The translations under genes and the position numbers were made by a program. From contig CM031596.1 in assembly GCA_018398815.1 (NCBI GenBank), positions 59,460,966 through 59,524,965 on the forward strand: 64,000 nucleotides of DNA. The letters run 5' to 3'. The notes under the pieces are model-generated. The model worked only from the letters and a program-made list of their open reading frames with translations. It was not told the origin of the DNA and did not search any database. Shown here one piece after another: positions 23,561-36,846 of this stretch; position 1 is the first letter of the stretch, and every line of letters begins with the position of its first letter. Source of the stretch: Conus ventricosus. Taxonomy: Eukaryota > Mollusca > Gastropoda > Neogastropoda > Conidae.

Positions 23561-24865
23561 TCACACTGTGTCCTGTTAGTCTCTTACTTTTATGAGTAAA
23601 TTTCATCATTGAATTCGAGCAACCCAGTTAAAGGTAAAAAATTCTGAATTAGTAATGATGGCATTGCTCTCCAGTCAGTATCACCCCCTCCCCCCTCCCC
23701 CACCCACAATAGTCTCATTCATTTCTAGTCACATTTGTTGATCTGCGACATGCCGTTAAGTAAATAGGGAACAATGAGGTAAACAGCCTGCTAACCAGAG
23801 GCACAGGTTTAAGGACAAGCTATTTCCAAGTGGATTTCTTGGCGTGGAATGAACACTCAGTAGACAAAACATGACAAGTAAAAGCTGGCTTGAACTGAAG
23901 GCTTGTGAGCCAGTGCTATGTAGGTATGCATATATTTATAATTAAATGTTAAAAACTAAAAAGAGATGTTTGATGCTCTCAGCACAGCCAGATTTTATAT
24001 ATGTTTGTTTCTTTTCAAGATTTTTTTTTTTAAATAAATTTTCGTACTTGTTTATGATCTGACTTTTTAGATAACCCTGAAAAGGCTTTGTGTGTTGTAA
24101 AAACTTGAACAAAATGGAGATAAAAGCAAAGTTTCATGATAAAGCAAAAAAAAAGAAGAAAAAAAAGCTGGATACTTTAGCCTTCGGCTTCTGAAACAGT
24201 AGACAGCTTCAAGGTAATGCAATTCTGCGTCTCCCATGAGCTTGAAATATGCTCTCACCAACTTCTAAGTCTGAAAAAAAAGGCCATATGGGAGCAAAAT
24301 CCCAACCTATATAACTATGTTCAAGTGACCTAGTTTTGTTTCAGCGAAGCTCAGCAAGGCAAGGGGGATAATCTCAGCCCATGTACACAATGTCTTTTAA
24401 ATGATTTTGATTGAATGTTAAGTGGCCCAAACTAGTGCATGCAAAGTTCGTCAGGTTTTTTCAGTTATGACGTTTTCAGTACACGTCACGAGGCCCAGAA
24501 TGATAATTGTAGCATCACTTAGAATTTTAGCTTTTTGAATTAAAATGTTTTATCTTAGCTTTCCTGAAATTTGACAAACAACTGCAACACCAAGAAGAAA
24601 AAGAAAAGATGAGAGCCAATCACTTGACCTGGACTGAAGTTGAAGGTCAATGAGGGGATGATATCTACTCTGTGCACAACAGGAGCACTTGTACAACAGG
24701 GTATTGGTTTTGGTTCTGTGTGTCTGTCCCACCAGTCAAAACTTGATGATGGATGGAAGGATAGTCGTCCACTTTTACAGGTTGCTTCTAGGTTCTGTAT
24801 TTGCATATGAGGTATCTTGGTGCATGATTTACTAAATGCCCAAGGAATAACCTGAGATACTATAA

Positions 24866-24935
24866 ATGTTTATCTTCATTTGTGCAGGGATTGGCATTGA
24901 ATGTTTATCTTCATTTGTGCAGGGATTGGCATTGA
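24866..24935. repeat. 35-bp exact tandem duplication
   Basis: ATGTTTATCTTCATTTGTGC followed by AGGGATTGGCATTGA occurs twice back to back. Each copy contains an acceptor-like TTTGTGCAGG. Confidence 0.95.
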
Positions 24936-25509
24936 AGTGTGCAGGTATCCTCATTCCCCCTCTGTGGTTGCTTTCATTTCACAGCTTGAAGGATTTCTCA
25001 GGATGCTGACTATGAATCCTTGTGAGACCTTTTATATCATTTAAATAAGTACCATCTCTTGGATACGTTTTCCTTGCTTTGCTTAAAGTTTATGTGAGTG
25101 TTAATAAAGAATTACATCTTGTGAAATATTGGAAATGTTGGCTTTATTGAACCATTTTATGTGAGAAATGCCATTTTTGCATGTAATTCATATACATATG
25201 TACAGTACAAGTTCCCAGTTATCATATACGAAATGTGAACAAATGGTAGGATGCATGCTTCATTCTCAGAGCTAGTTTCATCAGATCAAGTGTTTTGCTA
25301 GTCTTTCACAGATCTGAGTAGGCAGCTGCCTGTAATGCTGCTGCCCATGAAGAAATCTCAAGTCGACAATCAAAAAGAGAATATAAATCAAATGTGTGTG
25401 GGCATTTCATTGTGTTCAGTTGAACATTTAGTCCATCATCGGTGATGAATAAAACTCTATGGAGATAATGTTGACAAGCACTCATGCGAAATGCATTATA
25501 TGTGCTCAT

Positions 25510-25635
25510 GCTGTCAATATTATTATTATTATTATGAATACTTATGTAGTGCCTATCCTCAGCTAGAGACCAAGCTCTAAGAGCTTTACAATCCATACTC
25601 ACTCACACAACGGGCTGCTTACCTGGATAACTATG
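25510..25635. repeat. dispersed repeat with (ATT)n and AAGCTCTAAGAGCTTTACA motif
   Basis: A TATTATTATTATTATGAATA tract runs into ATGTAGTGCCTATCC...GACCAAGCTCTAAGAGCTTTACA and GGGCTGCTTACCTGG. This arrangement recurs in many marine invertebrate genomes as the end of a dispersed repeat. Recognised from memory only. Confidence 0.45.
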
Positions 25636-26075
25636 CTAACTTTTGGAACATGACCATTTTTCTGTGGGTGTCCATTATATGTTCTTCTTTCGTTGGTGTA
25701 CTAAGTTTGTTGTAATGGAGTAAATATCCAGACCTGTCTCAACTTATTCACCCATCAGCTTCTGAACTCTGACATCCCTTTTCTTTTTGAACCATCTTAA
25801 TCGGGACAGGTGTGAAGAGGAATGTATGTCTTTTGCTTGTGAAACTATTAATACTGTCACCAAACTTTTATGAGCACAAATGATGGTGATTTGGGGTGAA
25901 AACATACTAATAGCAGAAATGTACACCATACATATTTTCGAGACTGGCACAGCCCTTTTCATCTTATATATAATCACACAAACACACAGACGAACGTATC
26001 CAAATACAGGTAACCTCAGTTTGAGTAGTACAAAAGGAAATCTCAGATCTGGCAGAGAACAGCAGACAACAAATA

Positions 26076-26720
26076 ACAAACAAGTAGAATAAATCTTACT
26101 CCTGTGATAAAATAAGTACAGGCCCATAACTCTGAACAAATGCTGCTTATGACACCAAATCGCCTAGCAGAAATGAAAACACAGAGCACACAGAACAAAT
26201 GCTGCTTATGACACCAAATCGCCTAGCAGAAATGAAAACACAGAGCACACAGAACAAATGCTGCTTATGACACCAAATCGCCTAGCAGAAATGAAAACAC
26301 AGAGCACACAGAACAAATGAAGAGACATTGCTAGTGATGGCTCATCTACATAAGCTATTATTTTAAAAACAAGTAATATAAACTTCAAGAATCACTTGTG
26401 CAATAGAAACCAAGTAAAACATGATCGGCAGTCCGCTGGATAGCGATAGATAAAAAAGGTACATATTCGATATTTATCTAACTGAAAACTAAAAAGAGGT
26501 CTGTTTATGGTGACATTCACTTGTAAGGGCCATATGTGACTGGCTAGACTATAACACTAATACACTCATCAGTTGAACATCACATACACGTTTCCTTGTT
26601 TGTTCTGTGTCCTCTGTATTGTCATTACTGCTAGGCAATTTAGCGCCATAAGCAGCACTCGTTAAGTTATGGACCTATACTTATTTCATCATTGGAACAA
26701 GAGTTACCTTACTTGTTTGT
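26076..26720. mobile_element. fold-back (MITE-like) element with ~125-bp imperfect inverted arms
   Basis: The left arm (26076-26202) and right arm (26598-26720) are inverted copies, roughly three quarters or more identical by eye. Both contain ACAAACAAGTA, AATAAGTA-AGG-CCATAAC, TGCTGCTTATG, GCCTAGCAG and ACACAGAACAAA in mirrored order. The left arm's inner part is repeated in tandem (59-bp unit, three copies). The spacer of about 280 bases codes for nothing. Family unknown. Confidence 0.7.
26134..26319. repeat. 59-bp tandem repeat, 3.1 copies, inside the fold-back arm
   Basis: Three essentially identical units start at 26134, 26193 and 26252 (GAACAAATGCTGCTTATGAC...). Only one equivalent exists in the opposite arm, so the expansion happened after the arm formed. 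Confidence 0.95.
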
Positions 26721-26999
26721 GATGTGCTTTTACCGTGTTTTTAGGTGAATACATACAGTATATGTACTTTTTTATCTGTTGCTGTCTGAGATAGAGGACT
26801 ATTGAATATGTTTTACCTTGTTTCTGTTGCACACGGTTCTTGAAGTTTATATTACTTTTCTTAATATTTGCCAAGGTGGAGGAACCATCACCAGAATGAA
26901 ATAGATTTTGTCAGTTTTTAGTGTTGTTTCTTTCTGTTGCTCTGGATGTGCTTTTGATCAACCGTTATGTCATTCCTTTTTTTTTTATTTTAAAGATAA

Positions 27000-28203
27000 C
27001 ATCTTAAGGTGATTAATTGATATAGAGATTGCTGTCTGCGGCACTTGGACATATGTTATAGAAATTTGTTGTTATGGTTAATGTTCTCCATGTTCCATTT
27101 AGTTTTCCACATTTGGCAGGTTTTGTGACTTGACACAGTACTGCCCTGTTTGAGACATTTTGGGGAAAGTTTAGCCCTTGTGTAACAAAGAATAAAAGAT
27201 GAACAGACAACTGCAGACGTTTAGAACCAGCGTCTGTTGTCTTGTGCAATACATTTTTGTTTGCCCATGTGCACAGCCTTGTCCAAGTCATTATTTGCCA
27301 GATGTGAACAGTCATGTTAGAATCAATTGGCTGGAGAGTAGAAGTAGGGTAGACAGATAGAACAGTAGCATTTTAGTCCAGGCCATCAATGGCATATGCA
27401 TTTCTCACGGAAGTGAGATATACCTAACTTTGTACTTTCCTACGATTGCAAATGGGCTCATTTGACCAGTCAAGATTTGTTGGATTATTGAATTCAGTAA
27501 TTGATTTTCATTTGGATAGATGTAGTTTGTGTGAAGTAATGCCAGTTCGTCAGAAAATAAACACTTTTACTAGTTCAGGGGCAGCTGTAGATCATGATCT
27601 GTCGTGTCTTTCTCATGTGTGCCTTATAACATTGATCATATGATGATCTTATTATACTTTGTGTGTGTGTGTGTGGGTGTGTGTGTGTGTGTGTGAATAC
27701 GGACAAATGTCTGTATATGTTTTATCATTCGCAGATGTTCTTGTTATTGAAATTAGCGTGTTTGATCTTTATGAATTTTTCTGAATCTTGTTATTGCTTG
27801 CAGTAAATAATTGTGCTGGGCTTTTTTTTTTCACAAAGGATAGCCTCTTGTCACTTTCCCTATTTGCATTCAGGTTTGTGTGTCTGTGTGAAAAGTGAAA
27901 CTTTGATTTTGAACAGTTGTGTTGGTGGGTTACTTCAAGAATGACTTGATAATAAAGTGTTGACTTTTTTTTATGTGTTTGTAAAAATGGATATGTCCAA
28001 AACATTATACTGATCAGCAGTATGTGGGTGAACATAAATAGTTCCTGAAAAGATCATGAAAAATACATATTAAACATGTAAAACTGTGAAAGTACTTGAC
28101 AGGAGCATAGTAAAGAAACAAAATAACATGAAGAATTGATGTATTTAAAAAAAAGAAATCACACACATAAATTCACATACTGATGCACACACACACACAC
28201 ACA

Positions 28204-28245
<42 letters not shown>

Positions 28246-31200
28246 AACATGCATACACACACACACACACACACACACACATTCACAAATTTGTTCCCTT
28301 GTCATGACAGTGTTAATCTTACACTCTTAAAACCAACAGTGCTCCAGCAGGCCATGTAGCAAAACTGAGTATTCAACTTCTCAGCACAGGAATAGCTCTC
28401 TTATTGGTCATTTTCATTGTTTGTAGAACTGGGAATGTTTAATACAAAAGCAGTTGTTTTAACATCTTTGCAGCATCATATCCACCATTTGTGAAACAAA
28501 AGCTTTGCGTGGGTTAAGCTTTGAGATGTACAAGCTGTAGATTTCCAGTCCCCAGGGAGATGCTAATTGATGAGTGAGAAAGGTCTTGATAAAACAAACG
28601 CTGACCTTATTTCATTGATTTAATTTCTGAACCTTTATTATAGTCCCCTAGTCTTAGAGTCGAATAGTTTCTTTGTTTTTGATGCTGGTCGAATAAAACT
28701 CCATGAATTTCTCGTGTTTGTTTATTTTCCATAACATCTTCTTTTAGATGCGTAAACATGCAGTTAATCAAATATAAATTTATGCCATGATGCACCCCAT
28801 CTTGGGCGACACAGGTAACCATACATCAAGTTTGTTTTTAAATCTTTTGCTGTTTTATTCCTCCATGTACAAAACGCTGGCACCTGATTCTCGCGCAGAA
28901 ATTACTACAAGGCCAACAACATATTCAGTATCGGTTAATGGTTGCATAATTCCTGTACCACACAGGTGTCATACTTCAAGACATCCAGAGCCATTCAAAT
29001 TATCTCTTTTCTGCACTTTGATTTGTGCTGCGCGAGAATAGATGACCTGTGTCTTGCCTGTTTGTTCATTTTAGTATTATGTACATATTTGATCATACAA
29101 GTATTAGAGGACTCATGTATTTGTGAAGTATTAAAATTTTTGGACTGTATTGTCATAAATTCCCATATCATTCAAGAGATTCTAGGTCAGCTTTTGATGT
29201 GCGGGTGCAGAGAGAGACTATAGGGCAAGTCACATTGGTGTGTGTAGGTGAACATGTGTTCTAGCTTCTGCGTTTGTCATGGTGGATGCATATGTTTGGT
29301 GGAATGCTTCTATCTGTGTGCATGTGCATGTGTGTTTGTGTGTGTGTGCTTTTATGTCACTATCAGTATGTGCATTCTGTAGTGTGTGTGTTAGTGTATG
29401 TGGTGTAGTGTGTGTGTGTGTGTGTGTGTCATCCATGTGTGCCCGATTCAAATAATTGATTTTTTACTAGTTAACATCAACATAGAGGTCACCTTTTCAG
29501 TCAATTATTACAAATTATGGTTTTTCATGTCAGTATAAACTTCCTTTTTTCTACATAGGTGTATGCACATGCACATGTGCTCACTCGCACGCACTCACAT
29601 ACACACACACACACACACTGACAACAATATATGTTTAAAGATGCTGGGACAAGGAAAGTGACAAGAGAAGAAGGGAGAGAGAAACTGCAGGAACAAATCA
29701 ACACAGGAACCGATTTTGCTCTTTGTGCCCCTTCAAAATAAGAGATCAGAACGAATAGCAGATCCCATACTAATTAGTGATATAGAATGCTTTGGCTTCT
29801 TGGTTGCCTTAATTTCATAGACTGGGACTGAATGGCCAAATGCCTATGAATATGAAAACCAATGGCAACCAAGTCCCATATTACACCAGCATCACAGAGT
29901 GATTGCTTAGTCATAGCGATTGCTTTATTACAGTGAAATAACATAGAGCAGATATATAGTTGTTTCGAGTGTTTTGGATGAGGAATTCCTTGTTGGCATA
30001 TTAGGGGGTCTTTCAGTAAACATGGGCTAGAAATTTCCCACATTTGGTCGTTCTTTCTGACTTCTTAACTTCCTCAATGGCAATCTACTATTTTTCAGCT
30101 TTTGTCTTGCATTTGCTGGTCTTTGTTCTAGAAAATCTTTTTCCCCCACTAGTCCCATGTTCTGGAAATTTTGTACAGGTAATTTGCCCTTTATCGTAAC
30201 TCTCTTGACTGTGCCTCCCTACTCCCCCTCCATATTTTCCTTTGTGGTTGCCCATTGCTTTGTGGTTGATTTACCTGACTTTGCTTTAGACAATCTTTAA
30301 CCACTTTTTTGGGGGGTTGGTTGTCAAAACTGATAACAAACATGCCAAGTGTTTTCCAGTAATCTGGTGAAAAGTGAAATTTTAACAGTTGGATTGGCTA
30401 CTAATCATCCATTATATACATGGTTGCTTTGTATGTATTTCTTGTTGCATTTTAGGTTGTTTTTTTTTTTTTACTTAACAAAAACAACTGATTGTGATAA
30501 ACTAAACAGGATGGCTGGCAACAGTGGCACAGCATAGTTCCAGCTTTACAAGTCAGTGGTGAAATGATTGTTTTAAATTGTCATGTGTGCTGTAGATCCA
30601 TGTTTAGTCTCCGTTCCCTTTTCCAAGACTGATGTTTGTGTTGTGCGGCGACAACCTTTGAATGACACCACGGCTGGCTAGGCTGTATTGAAAAACTATT
30701 GCTGTGGATATGTGAGCTGGATTCTATATCAGCTTTATTAGTCCGTCGATTGCAGCGTTCAGTAATGCAGAGTTGTGATCATTCTAAGAAAAGACAGCAA
30801 TATATTTTGACACTAATTTTTCAAAAGAAATTTTCTGTAATAATCTTTTTTGTTGTTGTTGGATTTTGTTGTTGTTGTTTTGTTTTTTAAAAGAATTTGT
30901 CAGAGTATGATTTTGAATTGTGTTAAGTCATATTCACCAATAATTATGCTTTAGCTGGTGTTTCTAAAGTTCACAGTCATTCAAATAAGCCATTCATTTT
31001 GGGAGCAAACTATGCACATAAGAAATATCATCTTGCCTCTCTAGTCGCTTGACAGTGATGTTGTTAAATTTTATCATTTCTACTAACGCAGCTTTATTGG
31101 TCTCCATACAGAAAATGTTCAAGAGGGGATGTGTGATGGCATCTACTTTGGCATCTGTTTGCATGTTGTCTTTTTTTCACAGTACAAAATCAATGAGAGT

Positions 31201-32467
31201 TGTAAACTGTACTCTAGTTTGTGTGAATAGATAATGAAGAGTCAGAGTCCTATTTTTCAGTCTTTTCATGCATTTTTATTTTGTGAGAGAACTTATCATC
31301 AGCACACATAGTGAATTGTCTTTTTTTTTTTCAATGTATTCATAGATTTAGCATGCACATATTTTGAGTTTACCCTTTTTTTTAACCACATAAACACACC
31401 GTGTATATTTATACAACCGCACTCATTGTTTCAGTTTGTAGGAGGCCTTAACTAATCCTGGGAACTGCATGTTTTATATTGATAATGAATATGAAAGTAA
31501 AGTTTACACAAATTAAAGAGGAAATTCAGAGAAAACCCACCATCCTAAAATGACCCATGATTGTGGGATTGCAAACCACACAGAGATGCAGGAAAATCAT
31601 CCCGTTTCAAGAAAGAAACATCAATCAAACTTCCAGTTTTAAGTCTGAAATTTGGGCCTATTTTCATAAATAAACCACGAATGTAAAGGGAAAAAATATG
31701 GTTAACGACTGTATTAAATAGTATATCTTACAAAGGCAAACTTATCCTTAATTTGCATGTAGAATGCTGAAAGAATTATTTTTTTATACCTTTGTTATAT
31801 ATTCCTGATTTTGCTGCTCGTAAATGATAGAGGCAGAGGAATTCGGAGGGGTGGGTGATGGTTTGGTTTTTGAAAAAATGCTTCTTTCATGATTGGTTGA
31901 TATTTGTTGTGGGTTTTGGTTTTTCTTGTTGTTTTGGTTTGGCTTTGCCCCAAATATTACTAAAGAATGTCAGTATGTGGTGTTTTTTTCATGTTAGTGT
32001 TTCACTGTTCAGTGGTATTCTAATCACCCAAGCTCATTTATAAACATATTAAATATTAGTATCATTTAATCGAGTATAGCATCCACACTCTTCATTTCCT
32101 TTTTTGTGGACCACAAATTGTAATGAATTAATACAGGATTCATAGGGTATATGGTTCATATCCATGACCGAGTCTTGACAACATTTTGAATGTAGAAAAT
32201 TAATTTATATACATATAAAGAGAGATGCAGCAATGAATGCGCTTATTTTTAAATGCACATACGTGACTTGTGTATATAAAAAAAAAATTAAAGTCACCAA
32301 ACAAATTTGGACGTGTCCCGTCTCATTTTGAAAGTTTCTTCCTTAATAACCTACCAAATGGACAGAAAGACCAGCATTTTCTGCCTGCATGTTTCTCCAT
32401 CCCTCATCTGTGTGTTTGTCTGCCTGTCTGTGTATCTGTCTTTCTCTCTCACACACACACACACGTA

Positions 32468-32513
<46 letters not shown>

Positions 32514-33338
32514 GCATACTGAAAGATTTGGATTTTGAAAGTCAGTCTTTTAATGTTTCATAAGAAGACACTTTCATGATCACACAATGTAAATGCACAT
32601 ATACACGCATGTGCACAAACACACACTTACACAGGACACCTAGAGCAGAAGCAGTGGGATAGGAGTGGGGATTCAATCAAGGCTTTTTACTAATTTTAGA
32701 CACAAACTGAGACAACTATCTGCACAAAACATGAGATACAACCGGTAGATGTTATGATGTTCAGATCAGGCCCTTTAATCTGCGCACAGAGCGATGTCTA
32801 GATCATCCAGTGAACTGGACTTTGTTGTTTTGTTTGTTTGTTGTTTTTTTTTAAATGAAATTTAAGTTTGGTTTTAACAACTGCATGGTCTTTGTTGTTT
32901 TTCCTGAGTAACACTTACTCTGAATCCCCTCTCCTCTTGAACGTTTTTCAGTACAGCTCTGTCAGTTTTATTTTCTGCCTATGTTTCACTTGACAAAGGC
33001 CCTGAGCTTGAAACAACATTTTCTTTTACTCCAAAGGATCTTTTACAAACGAGGTATTTTTTGATGTCCAGATCAGTATCATCTAACACATTATCCACTG
33101 GCATAGTTCTGTCAAAAGATTAACCCAGGCAATTAGGCCCATGGTTTCTTAAGAACCAATTTTCATCTGACCACTTCAGTCAGGTTCAACAGCTTGACTT
33201 TAAAAAAAAAAAAGTGTTAAAACATGGTAGGGAAAAAAAGAAAGTTGTGTACACAAGAGATGCTACAAGTCAGGAAGAGGTGACAGCTTAGCACCAGACC
33301 TCACCTACATCTGTCATTTGAGACCCCTTCCAGGAGAC
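27000..33338. other. long intergenic stretch without recognised genes
   Basis: No frame on either strand carries a recognisable domain and no exon chain could be built. It holds short (TG)n/(CA)n/(CT)n tracts (27661-27694, 28187-28280, 29330-29430, 32440-32510), (TTG)n near 30850, and an exact 12-bp inverted repeat at 28887/29028. Confidence 0.6.
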
Positions 33339-33350
33339 CTTTTGTTAACC

Positions 33351-34139
33351 GGCCATAGCTGGCCGCAACCTTCAGCATCCAGAACTTTTAATTTTTTTTT
33401 AATTTTTTAGCAAGTTGAAGGCGGACGGTTACAACATTACTCTTGCTTGGGTTCCTGGTCATGTTGGCATCGGCGGGAACGAAATGGTTGATCGTTTAGC
33501 CAAGAACGCCACAAGAGAAAAACTGTCCAACATTTATATCCCCTGCTCAGATGTGAAACCCAAAATTAACGATTATGTGAGAGACCTCTGGCAGGAGGAT
33601 TGGAACACACAGACGAATAACAAACTCTTTCAGATCCGTCCAAACCTTAAGGAGTTCCTCCCATCTACGTCGGGAGGTCGTAAAGAGGAAACGGTTCTGT
33701 GCCGGCTGCACACCGGCCATTCGTATTTTACCCATTCTTACCTTTTAAAGAGTGAAGAAGCTCCGTGGTGCATTCCATGTCATGCGCCACTCACAGTGAA
33801 ACATGTTCTTTTAGAGTGTTGGGACTTGCACGATGTGAGACACAAACATTTTACAGCGGAGTCCATGAAGATCCTGTTCAGGGATGTCCCGCCTGACATG
33901 ATCCTTGAGTTTTGAGAGAGATTAACATTTTTCATCTGATTTAAGATTTTACGGCAGAAAGATTTTTAACAAAGTTTCTGGTGCGTTTGTAGACGAGGTC
34001 ATTTAACGAGATGTGTGAAAGTTGGGTTTTTTTTTTTTTTTTTTTTATGACTGGTAAGTTGATTTAAACGTGGTGACAGCCCTGATGTGGCCCTTTGCGG
34101 TCGCTGGGCTATAAGCAACATTATCTTATCTTATCTTAT
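33351..34139 (+). mobile_element. I-type LINE, 5'-truncated: RNase H and C-terminal tail, with 12-bp target-site duplication
   Basis: An open frame of 166 codons (33415-33915) begins inside the RNase H domain: ITLAWVPGHVGIGGNE, then MVDRLAK, a hallmark of I, Jockey-like and LOA-type LINEs. It continues into a tail with PWCIPCHAPLTVKHVLLEC, a Cys-Cys-His-Cys motif. The 3' UTR ends with CGGTCGCTGGGCTATAAGC and (ATCTT)n. CTTTTGTTAACC flanks the insertion exactly at 33339-33350 and 34140-34151. Bases 33351-33407 (a GGCC palindrome and T-rich run) may be filler added at the 5' junction. Confidence 0.85.
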
Positions 34140-34141
34140 CT

Positions 34142-35595
34142 TTTGTTAACCAGGTCACACTGTGCTCATGCAGGATGCTATTGGAGAATACTTCCATATT
34201 TCAGTTGGAGTTTCAAAAGGCTGCCTCCTATCTCCCTCACTTTTCAGCATGTTCTTGGAACACAGCATGACTGTTGCACTTTAACTCTAAACGTCATGTA
34301 CTGCGCCGATCCGCGGCTGCGTCCCGTTCATAAACCGCTCAAAACCGCGCCTATCAACTTACTTCTGAAACCGGTTTCAAAGGAAGTAGAAACAGCTTCC
34401 CTAGCATGCACATGCACGTAGATTGCTTCTTGGTAAACTGTTCTTCCTTCCTGTTGGCGCCATTCCGCTACAAGATTCGTTTTCATGAAGTTCTCCATCG
34501 ATTTTAACCGGTTTTACTTTTATTCGACTTTGCACTGAAAATGGCCGACGTTGCATCTGATAGCGACTTGTCGTTCGGTGAATTTATCCACCAATTAGTC
34601 GAAGAACAAGAGCAAGGCCTTGGAATAGACAATCAGAGTGATGTGAGTGTCTCTTCAATGCACACGAGTGACTTGTCCGACTTCAGTGATTGTGACGTTT
34701 CGGATTTTTCAACATCGTCCGATGATCGGATTTTTTGTTTACTACAATTTCATACTAATTACAGGTAAAATAAACAACACCAACATATGACAGTCATAAG
34801 CAATAAATGCTTTCAACATGCATAACAATCATATCCACATACAATCTTAAAATTTCATTCAAATCCATCCATTAGATTAAAAGTTATTATATCTTAAACA
34901 CACCTACCCATTTTTAGTCTGTTTTTGCCTATTCCTTCTATGAACTAGGAGTTGAAACACTGAATACTGTATAAGAGAATAAGAGTTAAAGACGAGATCA
35001 GCAGAGTTGGCACTGGGGGAAGAACCATCACAAACCTTTGACTTGCAGATAACAATGGCCTGGCAGGCAGCGAACAACTTGTCAAGCTTGTTGAATGCAT
35101 GGATGAAATGTCAGTATGATATGGCATGGAAATCGGTGCTGAGAAGACCAACCTGAAGGCCAGCCACACCACCACCATAAATACTGATACATTTACTCAA
35201 GTCACATGCTAGAATCTGTTCAAGAATTCATTTTCCTGGGATCTATCATTAGCAGTGAGGGATCCAAATCAGAAATCCTCTCGAGGTCAACAAAGACAAC
35301 CAAAGCATTGTCCAGATTAAAACCTGTATGAAAGGACAAGAACATCCCCATGAAACCAGATTAGGCTCCTGTGTGTACTGGTATTCCCACCTTCTTGTAC
35401 ACAAATGAGATATGGACCCACACAGCGGAACAGGAAAGAAGAATCCAAGCCATTTCATCAGGCGACATATAGGACCATATGAAGGTCTGCTGACATCAGT
35501 CAAGAAAAGAAAACTATGTTGGTATGCGCTTGCAACATGATTCAATGGCCTTGCTAAACGATCCTCCAGGGAACTGTTGAAGGGGGGTCACAGCT
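34142..35595 (+). mobile_element. RTE-clade LINE, decayed RT fragment, interrupted by a second insertion
   Basis: The first part (to about 34282) reads EYFHISVGVSKGCLLSPSLF and MFLEHSM, RT motif B of RTE elements. After a ~700-base interruption it resumes with GGRTITNL, then a degraded ADN (catalytic ADD), NGLAGSEQLVKLVECMDEMS and MEIGAEKTNLK. Still weaker matches continue to TILQGTVEGG near 35580. Many stops. The I-type LINE at 33351 was inserted at its left side. Confidence 0.72.
34285..34985 (+). mobile_element. candidate piggyBac-like non-autonomous insertion bounded by TTAA
   Basis: About 700 bases lie between TTAA (34281-34284) and TTAA (34986-34989) exactly where the RTE reading frame is interrupted; removing them restores the expected RTE spacing. 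TTAA duplication is the piggyBac signature. Terminal similarity is only CTCT. Inside, an ATG at 34541 opens MADVASDSDLSFGEFIHQLV, a Ser/Asp-rich acidic 75-residue frame that could be the N-terminus of a transposase but has no catalytic domain. Family assignment is inference. Confidence 0.4.
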
Positions 35596-36447
35596 TTACA
35601 TTTCCGTCCTTATTGAGACACTTAGTGAAAGGGCAAACAAACAAGGCTTTACACATTTGTAATCCAATATTTTTGTTGCTGTAGTCTGAGCAGAAGCATG
35701 TATCAAACTTGTGTACTACTTAACTATGGAAAATTAACTTCCCAGAAAGTGATGACGTCATTTTTGCACAATATTGTGTTTGTTGTCATTGTTCTAATAT
35801 TGCCTGACCACTTGCGTACAAGCTTTCTTGCGGCATCTATGTTATCTACGAGAAAATAAACCCAGTCGAGTTTGGTATTAAAAGAATTGTTGGGAATTCG
35901 CCAATTCAGTCATCTCAATAGTGCAGATATATTACATTTTTCATGACAATAACTAATTATCAAACCTACAGCCCCATTTGTAATGGCCGCTCAACCTTGC
36001 TGAACGCATTGCTGCCAGACCAGCTATGAACAGATGACATTCAGTTGGCCGAATACAGTGCGGTTAGCTGGCTGGTGGGGAGCGGCCTGCAGAAAACATT
36101 CCTTTCCCTCACCTGCATTCACGGCTTGGTCTCTGCAGCTGTAAACTCCCCTGAGACTCAAAACTAAGTAACTTGCTCTGAACAGCCGTGGGGTGGGGGA
36201 GAGGGGGGAGGGAAGACAGAAAAAAATGATGGACGGCAACAATGCAGAGTAGAAGGGAAAAGGCAGAGACTGAGGCCCTGGCACATAACTGACGGAACAG
36301 GAAGAACCTGGTTAACTGTTTTGCAATGTGGTGCCCCAATGACTCCCCTTGAAATCATGAGAGAAGAAGAACAGTGGGCTTTGGCCAAGACAGAATGTTG
36401 CAAATGCCCCTAGGTGTAAGCCATCACCCTCAGATGGTACAAAGAAC
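35596..36447. other. intergenic, nothing recognised
   Basis: Sequence between the decayed RTE LINE and the DTWD1 3' end; no motif-bearing frames seen. Confidence 0.55.
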
Positions 36448-36453
36448 TTTATT
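36448..36453 (-). promoter_or_regulatory. candidate polyadenylation signal of DTWD1
   Basis: The first clear AATAAA seen on the minus strand downstream of the DTWD1 stop codon, about 390 bases after it. No further support. Confidence 0.4.
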
Positions 36454-36846
36454 TGTTCTCTTTCCAAATAACTGTGTAATTCTATGAAACAATGCAACGT
36501 TCTGTTTGCAGTATTAAAAAAATAGTGCAGCTTAATTAACCATCCCTTCTGCTTGTAATGCAAAAATACTGAGCTCATTCATCCACTATCAAAAAAGAAG
36601 AAAAAAATGAAACGCTTTAAAAAGTTTTTAAATAGCTTTTAAGAATGACAAAATCAACAAGTAAATCGAATCAATACTAATTCTCTGCCATGCTTAAAAT
36701 ACTAACTACAATAATCATTTGAAAACCTTGTGCATGTCCAGTAGCAATTATGAATATTTTTTTCGTTGTCTCTGTAAGCTTGACTTAACAAACTAGACTT
36801 GTAACACATAGCACCATAAAGCCCATCAGTCTTTGAGTATGTGCAG

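Noticed and set aside
32975..33020. A further hammerhead-like motif (GACAAAGGCCCTGAGCTTGAAAC)
   Set aside because: The core boxes and the hairpin do not line up well enough; similarity to the other three is too weak.
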